Shown here in pieces: positions 11,290 through 21,177 of a stretch of DNA of 64,000 nucleotides. The stretch is taken from assembly GCA_002682825.1 (NCBI GenBank), contig NOKP01000012.1:806001-870000 (forward strand), given 5' to 3'. How positions within the stretch are numbered: the first letter of the stretch is position 1; the number at the start of each line of letters is the position of its first letter. The stretch comes from Neonectria sp. B-13 (taxonomy: Eukaryota > Ascomycota > Sordariomycetes > Hypocreales > Nectriaceae). The notes below the pieces were generated by a model. That model did no database searches and was not told the DNA's origin. It worked only from the letters and a program-made list of their open reading frames with translations. Made by a program: the position numbers and the translations under genes.

Positions 11290-12857
11290 ATGCTCAGGAA
11301 ATCAGCCGTGCTCCATCGCGACTTGCGTCGTGACCTCCCCATCCTCACTAAAGCCCAGGGCCATCACTGCATCCTCGAAAACGGCGCCAAGATCCTGGAT
11401 GCGGCGGGCGGCGCTGCAGTCGCATGCCTTGGCCATGGGGAGCCGAGAGTCAAAGAGGCTATAAGCCGGCAACTCGACCAAGTCGCATACTGCGCTACCG
11501 GCTTCTACACAACAGATGTCTGTGAACAGCTCTGTCAGCACCTCGTAGATAGCACACGCGGCCAGATGGTAAGGGTTTACATTGTCAATAGTGGTACGTA
11601 TCACCCACTTCAACACACACTCAGAGCGGAATTTGCCTGATTTCTTCTAGGGTCTGAGGCAATGGAAGCGGCTATCAAGATGGCTAGGCAGTATCACCTC
11701 GAGAAGCAGTCCCCCGAGCCATCTCGGATCCGCTTCATCTCTCGGAACAGGTCTTACCATGGAGTCACAATGGGTGCTCTATCCGTCGGGCAGCACAAGG
11801 AGCGAAGGGCAAAGTTTGAATCTACGTTGCAATGCAACGTCTCCAGCATTTCGCCATGCTATGCTTACAGAGAGAAAAAGACTGGTGAGACCGACGAGGC
11901 CTACGTGCAGAGGCTTGCCGAAGAGCTTGACCGCGAGTTTCTTCGTGTTGGTCCAGAGACAGTGTGTGCCTTTGTTGCGGAACCAGTGTCGGGAGCGGTA
12001 TGATATCCCACTTGCGAGCAGGTGCTTTGTGGTGGTGGAGCCTAATTAACTCGATAAAGTCCTTGGGCTGTGTGCCTGCTGTCCCCGGCTATTTTGAAGC
12101 TATCAGGGCGGTGTGTGACAAGCACGGCGCCCTGTTGATCCTTGACGAGGTGATGAGCGGTATGGGCCGTACTGGCACCCTCCACGCATGGGAATCTGAA
12201 GGAATAGTGCCGGACATTCAAGCCATAGGCAAGGGACTTGGAGCTGGCTTTGTGCCCGTCTCCGGGGTTCTGGCCAATCAGCGAGTAGTCGATTCGTTGC
12301 AGAAAGGGACAGGGTGAGTGAAGTCCAAATCCGCCCCTCTACTAAACTCGACAAGAGTCTTGTTAACTCTGGTCTGTCCTCGCTGCTCTAGAGTGTTCTC
12401 TCACGCGCAGACGTTCCAGGGCCACCCTATTTCCTGCGCCGCTGCCCTTGAGGTGCAGCGAATCATTCAAGCAGACGACTTGTTGGCCAACGTCAGAGAA
12501 ATGGGCAAGGAACTCTCTGGCTTGTTGAAGCGCCTCCTCTCTGACCACCCAAACGTGGGCGACATCCGCGGAAAGGGTCTCTTTTGGGGGATCGAGTTTG
12601 TCCAGGACAAACTGAGCAAAAGGCCTTTCCCGAAGGAGGCGCTGGTTGCGTATAAGATGACTTTGTTGGCCTTTACGGCTTACAGAATTCAGCTATATCC
12701 TGGGACGGGAAGTGTGGATGGTGACGTCGGGGACCACATCATCCTGGCGCCGGCCTACAACATTACCATGGATGAAATCGGCATCATCGCGAACACCGTC
12801 AGCCGACTCGTCCACGACTTCTTCTCAGAGAATAGTCAAAAGGCCGGTACAGCATAA
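11290..12857 (+). CDS. Class III PLP aminotransferase
   Basis: This is an omega-amino acid:pyruvate or 4-aminobutyrate-type aminotransferase of 456 aa in four exons: 11290-11593, 11651-11997, 12060-12313 and 12392-12857. All three introns (57, 62 and 78 nt) keep frame. Signatures are NSGSEAMEAAIKMAR (phosphate-binding region), the pyridine-nitrogen Asp in LILDEVMSGMGRTG, the Schiff-base Lys in IGKGLGAGF, and QGHPISCAAALEV near the C-terminus. The start at 11290 gives the usual family N-terminus; the upstream in-frame ATG at 11203 would add 29 unlikely residues. It would move an amino group between an omega-amino compound and a 2-oxo acid, probably in the cytosol since no targeting peptide is evident. 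The amine donor is unknown. Confidence 0.9.
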
Positions 12858-13979
12858 CTTTACATCCACCTGGAGACCGCCGACTGGCATCCTTCGGATC
12901 GATAGTCCTATCGAGGACATCAAACAGAAGTTCCATCTCGACACTGATCTTCCTCGAATGCTATCATCAGCAGGCACCGTGATAAAACTTGGTGTTGGGT
13001 TTGACTTATGTGGCTGGGACTCGTCTGGGTGGAAGGGGGGCCGGTACGGTAGAATAAGACGAACAGGCTGTTAGCAAGAATATAGAGATCATCAACAACA
13101 ACTCTAGACACCCACTTAACGGCAACTGGCGCGCATATCAATACCGGCCATATAATCCCATTGCCTTTCATGCTGGGGTAAACCACTCGGCTGTAAATTT
13201 TCCACAGCGTTGGCACATGCTTGAGTCGCTGACGATTCTGTACTGAGACAACTGTGTGATGCAGCCGAAGACGGAATTCCGAACAGGGAGACTCTCAGCT
13301 TAAGTTTCACATTCCTAATTAATCACAATACAACTCTTTGCTCTTTCTCACAAGTATGCTCACAAACTCTATTATTTAATGAACATTAAAAAAGGACATC
13401 ATGAAGTAAACACGTCAAGAAATCGACAATTATAAATATTCATAAAACAAGGTTGGTATCAATCGAATCGAAAATATTTGCTCTGTATTCTAACTAATCT
13501 TCTCTTTTACTATAGCACTTATAGCGGGCAACTGGTTTAATGATTAACTGGATTAGGGTGTTATAATAAGTAATATAGGGTATAATAATAAGATAAAATA
13601 GTAAGTTAATATATAATTAAATAAGTATTATTACCTTAGGCTTAAGTATTAAGCTTATTAGATTGTTATTTTTTCTGTTTTCTTTTTATATTGTTTAACC
13701 TTTAGTCTTTCCTCTTAGTATATACTACTAAGAGCCATTATATTTAAATGAAATCCTTTTTAGAATTCTTAGTAATATAAATATTAGATTAAGTTACTTT
13801 GTTATATTAAACTAATAATTCTTAAGCCTTATTAAAATAATACTAACCCTTAATAATATATTTAAAATATATATTAGCTTAGTTATACAAAGCAGAGAGT
13901 GCTATAAGATGTAAAAAGTCCTGATTTTAATAGATCTAAAATAGTTCATGGTTAAGCTATGCTTATTATCCTATCTTGT
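12858..13979. other. AT-rich island with repeat end
   Basis: From about 13320 the sequence becomes very AT-rich with no coding capacity. About 13625-13750 contains the shared repeat segment (TTAGGCTTAAGTATTAAGC, then a T-rich tract) that recurs near 32470, 34590 and 36310. I read this as RIP-eroded transposon debris next to the RelA/SpoT gene. Confidence 0.6.
13625..13750 (+). repeat. Dispersed ~125-bp repeat, copy 1
   Basis: Copy 1 of a segment also found at about 32468-32600, 34574-34705 and 36305-36430. All copies share a (C)TTAGGCTTAGGTATTAAGC-like start, TTTTTTCTGTTTTCTTTT in the middle, and an ACTAAG...CTATTATAT-like end. Differences are mostly transitions. It may be the terminus of a larger element family. 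Confidence 0.65.
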
Positions 13980-15320
13980 CTAACAGTATCCGAATTGTAT
14001 ACCAATCTTTGCTCGAGCAATTCCAAGCGAAAGTCTACTCTTTGGGTCAAGTTTATTCATATCATCCCACATTTGTTCCATGTTTTGAAGCTGAGCTTTC
14101 TCATAGCCAGTCCCAATATCAAACTCAAAATATCCTGCCGTTTCCAGAGCTTTGTACTGTGGAGTCGATTTAATAGTTTTCATCGTCTGGACATCCATTT
14201 CATATCTGTTGAGAACGACATCGCGAAGAATGAAGCGTGCGATTTCGTTTGGATTGTGAAAGGGATGCTGGGGGAGTGATGTGTTAAATCCCGGGGCGAG
14301 GAAAGGTCTAGAAAAAGACCCTGACACAGCCACATCCGCCCCACAAAGTCCAGAATGGAAAATGACATAATTGAGGATTGATGGGACAAGCGGGCTAGTC
14401 ATTGGAGTTGTAGAATTGCTCCAGTTAGAAAGAATCTTCCCAAACGTTGCCGGGGTAGTGAGTTTGAGATGTCTTGTGACACACAGTAACCAATCGAGAC
14501 ACCCAGGGGCAAAGTTCGGTTTTTTGGGATGGCTTCGCATGAAGTTTTCAACACAGGCCCCAAGCTCGTAGGTACTGTGAAAGACAGTATCTACCGGTTG
14601 TGACGCGACTCGGATGGCAATGAGATCTTGGAGCTGGACCAGAGTGGTTTGGCAGACGAGCACTTGTTGATTGAAAGTGCTCAGACAGCGTTGCTCGTCC
14701 GAAGTCATCTGCCCGGTCATGGTTTTGTAGGCCAGGTCATGGTTCACTTCCGACCAAGCATGCATCAGGAGCGAGGCCACCTGGATCTCAAACGTGATAC
14801 CCAAAATGCCCCGGTTATCCCCGTCCGCGAGAATCGCCTCATTCACTTTCAAGCGCAGATGGGTTGCCTGGTACCCGTCTTGGTTCATGGCCTTGTCCTG
14901 AATGAGGTTGAACGGTTTCACAGGCCACCCAAGATTTTCGGTAGGGTCCTTGAGCAATTCGGCTACGCGAGCAGCATCCTTGGGAAAATAGAACGCAATG
15001 CGAACCCCAGCCAGATCAACCAGGTCGCTTTGTATCTCCTGCACTGTCTGGTATGGTTGCGTGATTGTGCTGAGCCCGTTACGGTGCTTGTCCAGATTGC
15101 GTTGCTGGACCTTGGCGCGCAGCCGATCGCGGGATTTTGCTCGAGCTGTGACGCTTGCAACGATTCCAGCGCCTGAGAGAATCTGACGGCACTTTTGTTT
15201 TGCAAAGGTTGCAAGTTGGGAGTAAACCGTGGGATCGTACTCCTCCACAAATTGCACGATTGGGGGCAGGGTTGGTGGCAGGGTTGGTGGCAGGGTTGGT
15301 TGTTTGTTGGGAGTGTTCAT
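13980..15320 (-). CDS. RelA/SpoT-domain protein
   Basis: This is a single-exon protein of 446 aa with a RelA/SpoT nucleotidyltransferase (alarmone synthetase-like) domain at residues about 45-215. Visible motifs are the basic TARAKSRDRLRAK (about 58-70), DLAGVRIAF (about 102-110), GYQATH (149-154), and FEIQVASLLMHAWSEVNHDLAYK (about 177-199; Glu, Gln, His and the YK end match the synthetase core). No HD hydrolase, TGS or ACT domain is seen, so it resembles a small alarmone synthetase with a 230-residue unknown C-terminal half. The N-terminus has a Pro-rich PTLP repeat encoded by a 12-bp tandem repeat (15267-15302). Whether it makes (p)ppGpp or another pyrophosphorylated nucleotide is unknown. 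An AT-rich island and direct repeats flank it. Confidence 0.85.
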   Translation of the reverse strand: MNTPNKQPTLPPTLPPTLPPIVQFVEEYDPTVYSQLATFAKQKCRQILSGAGIVASVTARAKSRDRLRAKVQQRNLDKHRNGLSTITQPYQTVQEIQSDLVDLAGVRIAFYFPKDAARVAELLKDPTENLGWPVKPFNLIQDKAMNQDGYQATHLRLKVNEAILADGDNRGILGITFEIQVASLLMHAWSEVNHDLAYKTMTGQMTSDEQRCLSTFNQQVLVCQTTLVQLQDLIAIRVASQPVDTVFHSTYELGACVENFMRSHPKKPNFAPGCLDWLLCVTRHLKLTTPATFGKILSNWSNSTTPMTSPLVPSILNYVIFHSGLCGADVAVSGSFSRPFLAPGFNTSLPQHPFHNPNEIARFILRDVVLNRYEMDVQTMKTIKSTPQYKALETAGYFEFDIGTGYEKAQLQNMEQMWDDMNKLDPKSRLSLGIARAKIGIQFGYC

Positions 15321-15560
15321 TGTGATTTCAATTTGTCAAAGGATGAAATGAGTAGTTGAATGACGGATATGTTGAGATGAGATAGGATCTGACTTGTTAA
15401 TGCTGCATTGAACAATATTGCCGGGTCTTAAATATTCATTCATCTCTGGCATCTTGCCTGGCTACCAACTACTTTCAAGGCTGAACTCAACCAAGCTGAA
15501 CTCAGCCATCCTGCACCGGTTGGAGCAAACCAAAGACCAGCTGAGGCCAGCTGAGGCCAG

Positions 15561-15662
15561 CTGAACGTTGTGAAATGGCTAGCGCGAGCTGAGTTGGAAT
15601 GGACTTCAATAGTGCGCCACGGAACAATATTGGCTGACCTGTCTCACTAAGATGACACTATT
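15561..15662. repeat. Direct repeat, copy 1
   Basis: A ~100-bp segment beginning CTGAACGTTGTG and ending GATGACACTATT. It recurs at 15872-15976 in the same orientation with a few substitutions and small indels. It includes GGCTAGCGCGAGCTGAGTTGG and ACAATATTGGCTGACCTGTC blocks. Confidence 0.85.
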
Positions 15663-15871
15663 AACCTCTGTTGTGAGGTTAAAGGTGTGTATTTATTGGG
15701 TTAGGTTGACTAGACTGGCTAGGTGAGGCTGTTCCGGGCTGTAAGGACCCCGGCTGCTTGAGAACACAACTGCGGCCACAACTGCGGGACCCGCGGCTAT
15801 GGGCTACGTTTACCAATTTCAATATGGCCACTTTAAACGGTTTAAGACGTGCATACATCGCTAGGCTGTAG

Positions 15872-15976
15872 CTGAACGTTGTGATGAAATGGCTAGCGCG
15901 AGCTGAGTTGGCATCAATGTCAATATTGCGCCACGAAACAATATTGGCTGACCTGTCTCACTAAGATGACACTATT
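15872..15976. repeat. Direct repeat, copy 2
   Basis: This is the second copy of the segment at 15561-15662, about 310 bp downstream. The sequence between the copies is unique and has no gene. It could be a solo-LTR-like or duplicated promoter segment; I cannot tell which. Confidence 0.85.
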
Positions 15977-16145
15977 TGCTGCGGCCAGACTGGGATGGAC
16001 ACATCGGAGTGCCGGACGGAGTCTCTTTGACGCTGGTCAGAGATGATCCGCCAACGAGCACGCACGCCGGGGCCGCGAAGAGACATGGCGGTGTCTACGG
16101 CAACGAAAGCAGCAACGGCAACGGCATCGACTGGTCCGACTCGGA

Positions 16146-16601
16146 GTGTCCGTCTCCGTCTGCTTCACGAGCTTGGACCCCCCTCCTTTCAACCAGATAC
16201 TTCTCGCTCTCGAGCCCCGTACTGCAGAGACTCTCATTCATAGCGAGACGCCTCCCATTCTAGAACTTGCTCTACAAATCGCTCACCGCTCCCTCAAATT
16301 TGCCGCGCTGGAGTGGAGAGCCCAATTTGACGCCAGCATGGCCGCCGCCCTGGGAGACGATGCTCAACGGCATCGCCACGAGCGGGCTGCCCGTGATGCG
16401 GCTGGACGAAGAGCGGCGGCGGGACGCAGATCACTTGAACAAGTGACTCGAGAATGCACTCGGGAGTCGGGAGCACTTCCTTCGCCTGTTGCCATGTCGC
16501 CCATCTGGGCATGGTTGGTCGAGTGTGGCATAGGGCCCGTGTATGAGGAGGAGGATGAGGAAGGGGAGCCAACCTGTTGGTGCTTTAGGCCCTTGGCTTA
16601 G
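16146..16601 (+). CDS. Doubtful hypothetical ORF
   Basis: A 151-aa frame with an Ala/Arg-rich middle and an acidic EEEDEEGE stretch near the C-terminus. No family is recognised. An overlapping frame at 15976-16263 could supply an upstream exon, but I found no convincing junction. The region is GC-rich relative to the flanks, so it may be a decayed gene. The ORF is followed by an (AG)9 microsatellite at 16649-16666. Confidence 0.25.
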   Translation: MSVSVCFTSLDPPPFNQILLALEPRTAETLIHSETPPILELALQIAHRSLKFAALEWRAQFDASMAAALGDDAQRHRHERAARDAAGRRAAAGRRSLEQVTRECTRESGALPSPVAMSPIWAWLVECGIGPVYEEEDEEGEPTCWCFRPLA

Positions 16602-16648
16602 AGCAAGTGATGGGTGATAGGTAACCATAGGGTCTTGATGAGTATCAT

Positions 16649-16666
16649 AGAGAGAGAGAGAGAGAG
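16649..16666. repeat. (AG)9 microsatellite
   Basis: Nine uninterrupted AG units lie just downstream of the doubtful ORF. Confidence 0.9.
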
Positions 16667-17805
16667 ACATCACTGGGGCCTTGGATAGTGATGAGCGCAC
16701 CTGTTGCATTCCAACTCGTGTTTAAATGCGTACCTATGAATGCCTATCATCTACAATTCCCCTCATCGCATGCGGACCGCCCGTAAAAAGCTGCAGTTCC
16801 CCCACGACTGATGGATCAATGGCAGTACCTTCGCGGGATCCGGCATGAAAAGTATCACCGTATCAGCCGGTTCTTGGTCGGGAGCTGTAGTGCTGTCAAC
16901 GTGCCCTTCATCAACCGTTGAGCTGTCGTGGGATTACTGTCTGCCAGGCAAGTTTCGCAGCCTTACAGCCTAGGACTGAGTCCTGAAGGGCAGTCAGCCT
17001 GTCTAGCTCAGCGATGAGGCTTGTGAAGTTAGCGTGGGCATTTGGTATATAGAGCTGTTTATAATGATGCAAGTGAAGAGGGACTAAAAAGAGGGTGGGC
17101 TTTGTTTCTAAGTTTCAAATACTTTCTCCCATACTAGACCTAGAGTGGTAAGCTGACATTACTCTGTAATAGAGCTTTAGTGCACCCTTAACACTAACGT
17201 TTGCATTCTAATGGCTTGCTTGCTGCCATTGCGGCCCTACCTGCGACTTATCGGGCGGAGTTCATTCTTTAGCCGCACTTACAATCATTCAGCCGATCTG
17301 GAAAGAGGAAACGCCGCGGCCGGATCTCACTATCCAATCAATACAATTGGCAAGAGATGTTCTATTAGACAATAGGGTGACTTTTTAACGGGGCCCTCCA
17401 GCTCTATACATAACCTCGGTGACTGCTGGGAGGGTAGATCTGTTTGAATGGGCTCTGGCGATGCAAGCTTTCAGGCAGGCAGTGAGATTGAGTTAGCCTA
17501 TGTTAATTTTCCAGGCAATAGAAAGGTGGAAGTAGCTTTAGCCTAGGATATAATTGATGATTTTTCTTACAGAGACCTGACTTGGGGGTTTAAAAACGAA
17601 TTCACAAGATGGAGTGGAGGCAGGTGTACGGCTTTGTCCCGGTAATGATCCCTGTCCTTGAGAATAGGAGCTTGACTTCCTTGATACTTGTTGTTAGACT
17701 CGGCTTGTATATGCCCGTGGTATACTCTGGCTATATGGTCGTGTCCGAGGATAGCTCATGTTGAACGCAATCCATATTTCACTTATCATGAGCTAACACG
17801 CTCTC
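16667..17805. other. Intergenic, no supported gene
   Basis: More than 1.1 kb with only short frames and no RNA or repeat I can support. It lies 3' of the minus-strand secreted protein gene that ends at 17806. Confidence 0.5.
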
Positions 17806-18956
17806 TCAGCCATAGAAGGGCTTCTGTTCAGATATTCCCCAGCCAGAAACGCGCTTGCCGTCCCAAGTTCCCTCAACCGTAGCATAGGCTTCGTATAGGG
17901 CGACATTCCTGTCCGCCGAGCCGAACTCACCATGCTGCCTCTCCTTTCCAAATGGAACAGTAATCTTCAAGCTGCTATTCTTCTCGGGGAAGGTGAGAGT
18001 AAAGGACTCATAGTAGGTGATATTTGTGTGCTTGGAAGTCCACGAGTTCTGAGGCTTTAGGTTGAGAAGCACGGTGACGACTTCGTGAGTCCCATCAGTT
18101 CTCAGCACGGTGGCGAATGACTTGTGATAGTCTCCAACAGGGTTAAGAACCCAGGCACAGATGCGTGTGCCGTCTGCGAGATGAATAGGGAACCAGTACC
18201 AGCCGGCCGTGGCAATTCCTATACCCCACTGGCGATCATACCACGAGGTGGAACGTTTTCGGTCGATCTCGTGTTGAGTGCCGTTGATGGTTACTGTCCC
18301 CGAGGTGAGTGCATTGGGTGCGGCCCACTCGCGGTTATAATCCGTTCCCCAGAAGAATGCGGCAGACCCTCCATCATACAGATTTGGTCCACGAGGCTCA
18401 AAGGTGATATTCCAACCATGGTTCTCCCATTTTCCAAAGGTCGTAAGCGAAGAGAAGCTATCGGGACTGTTTGCATACCAACGGTACTGGTCGGCAAACT
18501 TGATATCCAAAATATCGGGGTTGAACTCCACCGTCTCTCCAACGGCGAAGTAGTCGGAGAAGAAGCCCGAGTCAAGCTCGTAGACTGAGCCTCCGTACAG
18601 ATTTGATCCCTCGGGGTCATCGCCCTTGGAACGCAGGCTCGCATGCGAGACCACAAGGAGGTCGAGGTTGGACTTGGTGGTGATCCAATGGGCAACCCAG
18701 TGGGAGTTGACGAACTCCCGGCCAAATTCACGAATGAGTTGAGATTCACGGACATCAAGCACCGGGCCGAAGTTCTAGATCATAACAATCAGCGTGAGAC
18801 AATTGGATAAGTATTGCTATTACTTACGGCATAGGCGTAGTCCAAGGGAGATTTCTTAGAGGGTGGAGCACGCCATCGTCTCTGGCTGAGAGAGGGATTA
18901 GCGGCGGAAGGAGCACCGAAAACGCAGAAAGCAAGAGCAAGAGAGTTGAAATGCAT
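17806..18956 (-). CDS. Secreted CrtC/AttH lipocalin-like protein
   Basis: A protein of 365 aa in two exons: 18956-18828 (43 codons, signal peptide) and 18774-17806. The 53-nt intron has GTAAGT and CTAG ends. The N-terminus is a hydrophobic secretion signal of about 19 residues. The body matches the CrtC/AttH two-lipocalin fold: FVNSHWVAHWITTK, a tryptophan-rich RSTSWYDRQWGIG motif and the FPIHLADGTRICAWV strand. NIT, NGT and NSS are potential N-glycosylation sites. From memory, fungal members include kievitone hydratase-like secreted enzymes and the Diels-Alderases of decalin polyketides, so hydration or cyclisation of a hydrophobic small molecule is possible; the actual substrate is not readable. 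No polyketide synthase lies in the window, which weakens the Diels-Alderase option. Confidence 0.85.
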
Positions 18957-19234
18957 CGTGAGCTGGCCAAGTGAGACAATACTCGAGTTGTCGAGACTGC
19001 AGAGCTGATAACACTGTGAGTGAAGATCTTAACAAAAGAGTGGTCAGGCTGAAATTTATAGGCCCTCAACTATATCCCTTGCCAGGTTGTTTCGGTCTTT
19101 ACCAACATGCCGAGTTCGCGAACCGGACCCTAAAGAACGAATCTCAGTCCGATAGCCGATTTATGTTATCACGCCATATCCTATGGTGGAGCAACTCTAA
19201 TAACAAAGGCAACAGCGCCGCGCGCCATAGCTAG

Positions 19235-20577
19235 GCACGTCAACTGGCTCAATACCTACTTCGTCGTCATCCTCCCAATAACCGGCTTCATCTCCGCCTA
19301 CTGGGTACCTCTCCACCTTCCTACCGCCCTCTTCGCCGTCGTCTACTACTTCAACACCGGCCTAGGCATCACTGCTGGCAAGCTCTGCTCCCCTCGCATG
19401 AATCGAACTGCTCGTATAACAGGAAGCTAATGATACCTGCAGGATACCACTGTCTTTGGGCCCACAACTCGTACAAGGCCACTATGCCCATTAAGATCTA
19501 TCTGGCTGCCATGGGCGCCGTCGCCGTCCAGGGCTCCATCCGCTGGTGGTCCCGCGGCCACCGCGCTCACCACCGGTACACTGACACCGAGAAGGATCCT
19601 TACTCAGTGCGCAAGGGTCCGTTGTACTCTCATATTGGTTGGATGATTTTTAAACAGAACCCCAAGTGCACCGGCCGCACGGACATCTCTGACCTCGATG
19701 AGGATCCTATCGCTGTCTGGCAGCACTGCCACTTCCTCAAAAGCCTTGTTTTCATGGCTCTTGTCTTTCCTACTGTCTTCTGCAGCCTTCTATGGGGTGA
19801 CTGGGTAGGAGGCTTCGTCTACGGCAGCATCGTCCGCATCTGGTTCGTTCAGCAGACCACATTCTGCGTCAATTCCCTCGCCCATTGGCTCGGCGACCAG
19901 CCCTTCGACAACCGCAACTCGCCCCGTGACTACACCATCACCGCTGTTGCAACCCTCGGCGAGGGCTACCATAATTTCCACCACGAGTTCCCCTCAGACT
20001 ACCGCAACGCCATTGAATGGTGGCAGTATGATCCCACCAAGTGGGCCATTGCCACCTGGAAATTTTTCGGCTTTGCCTACGACCGAAGCAGTTCCGTTAC
20101 AACGAGGTTGAGAAAAGCCGTGTCCAGCAACTGCAGAAGAAGCTCGACCAAAAGCGCGCCATCCTCGACTGGGGCACTCCTCTCGAGCAGCTCCCCGTCA
20201 TCAGCTGGGAAGACTTTGTTCAGAATACCAAAAACGGCAAGGCTTTGATTGTTATCGCCGGTGTCATTCACGATGTGGGTTACTTCATCAAGGACCATCC
20301 TGGCGGCAGGGCCCTGATCAAGGTAGGAATTGGTAAGGATGGTACGGCGATCTTCAATGGCGGCGTCTACAACCACTCCAACGCCGCCCACAACATCCTC
20401 TCTACCGTGCGCGTCGGCGTTCTTCGCGGCGGCTGCGAGGTGGAGATCTGGAAGCGCGCCGCCTTCGAAAACAAGAACGTCACTCACATGAGCGACTCGG
20501 CCGGCCACGACATCGTCCGCGCCGGCAGTCAGGTCACCAAGGTCGTCGAGCCCGTGGCAAACACCGACGCCGCGTAA
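19235..20577 (+). pseudogene. Delta-9 acyl-CoA desaturase, broken
   Basis: This is a copy of the fungal Ole1-type stearoyl-CoA desaturase fused to cytochrome b5. The segments are 19235-19377 ([18 protein letters not shown]) and 19443 onward. The three histidine boxes HCLWAH, HRAHH and HNFHH are all present, and the b5 domain has its HPGG motif. Three defects are visible. First, no start codon or usual N-terminal exon is found; the homology begins at a CTAG acceptor. Second, the first visible donor is GCAAGC instead of GT. Third, a one-base loss near 20083-20085 (TACGACCGAAG where TAC-GAC-CTG-AAG is expected) shifts the frame between the desaturase and b5 parts. It was probably a spare paralogue, since the housekeeping gene is essential in fungi. 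A sequencing error could explain the third defect alone, but not all three. Confidence 0.8.
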
Positions 20578-20754
20578 TTGGGCGGGCAACGATTGTTATG
20601 AAGACAATGTGCAGCCTGGACTCGACCGTCATACATCATTCACCTGCTGCAACAATCTGAAAGTCCTCTAGTATACGCTAAGACCGAAATATATAACAAT
20701 GCAGTATTCCGTATTTGGCATCCTCCTTACCAGGGTCACCTACGGCTAGGCGTA

Positions 20755-21177
20755 AGGGATCAAAATATACTTGACGGTGATTGTGAGGTTGATCGCCTCT
20801 GCGTAGAGGTCTGTCGACACCGCGTTGCGCGGGGTACCCTCACTGCTGCCCTAGAACAGGAGGTCCAATGAGACCGTGATGAATCCCTGCTTGGCTAACT
20901 TCATGGCGTAGAGCTTCATGCTCTACTCTTTCGCTGTACCTATAGGGTGGCTGACGATGATGGCTGGCTTGCCGACGCTGCGATTAAGGTTATTGTGGAT
21001 AAAGAGGTTGCCTGCGACAGTCATCTAGTATTGGTTCTAGAAGGTGATCGGCTGAACTGTCACGCTATTACTATAGTACAAGTTATTGGCTCTGTACTAT
21101 ATATTTTGTGCCGTTGCCGACATTATATTAATAAATATCATGCCAAGCGCGGCAATGCCGCCTCCAACCATCTTCAT
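20755..21177 (-). pseudogene. Alpha/beta-hydrolase relic
   Basis: Reading the minus strand from an ATG at 21177 in one frame gives a hydrophobic leader, then VTVQPITF, MTVAGNLFIH, KPAIIVSHPIG, KLAKQGFITVSLDL and GSSEGTPRNAVSTDLYAE. This is the N-terminal core of a secreted alpha/beta-hydrolase. The frame is never lost, but it carries five TAG stops. Two fall where Gln and Trp are expected (KE-stop-S for KEQS and LF-stop-G for FWG), as C-to-T or G-to-A change would produce. The catalytic Ser and His regions are missing. It is a RIP-like nonsense relic. Confidence 0.75.

Noticed and set aside
20077..20589. 170-aa minus-strand ORF
   Set aside because: It is antisense to the cytochrome b5 part of the desaturase and has no domain.
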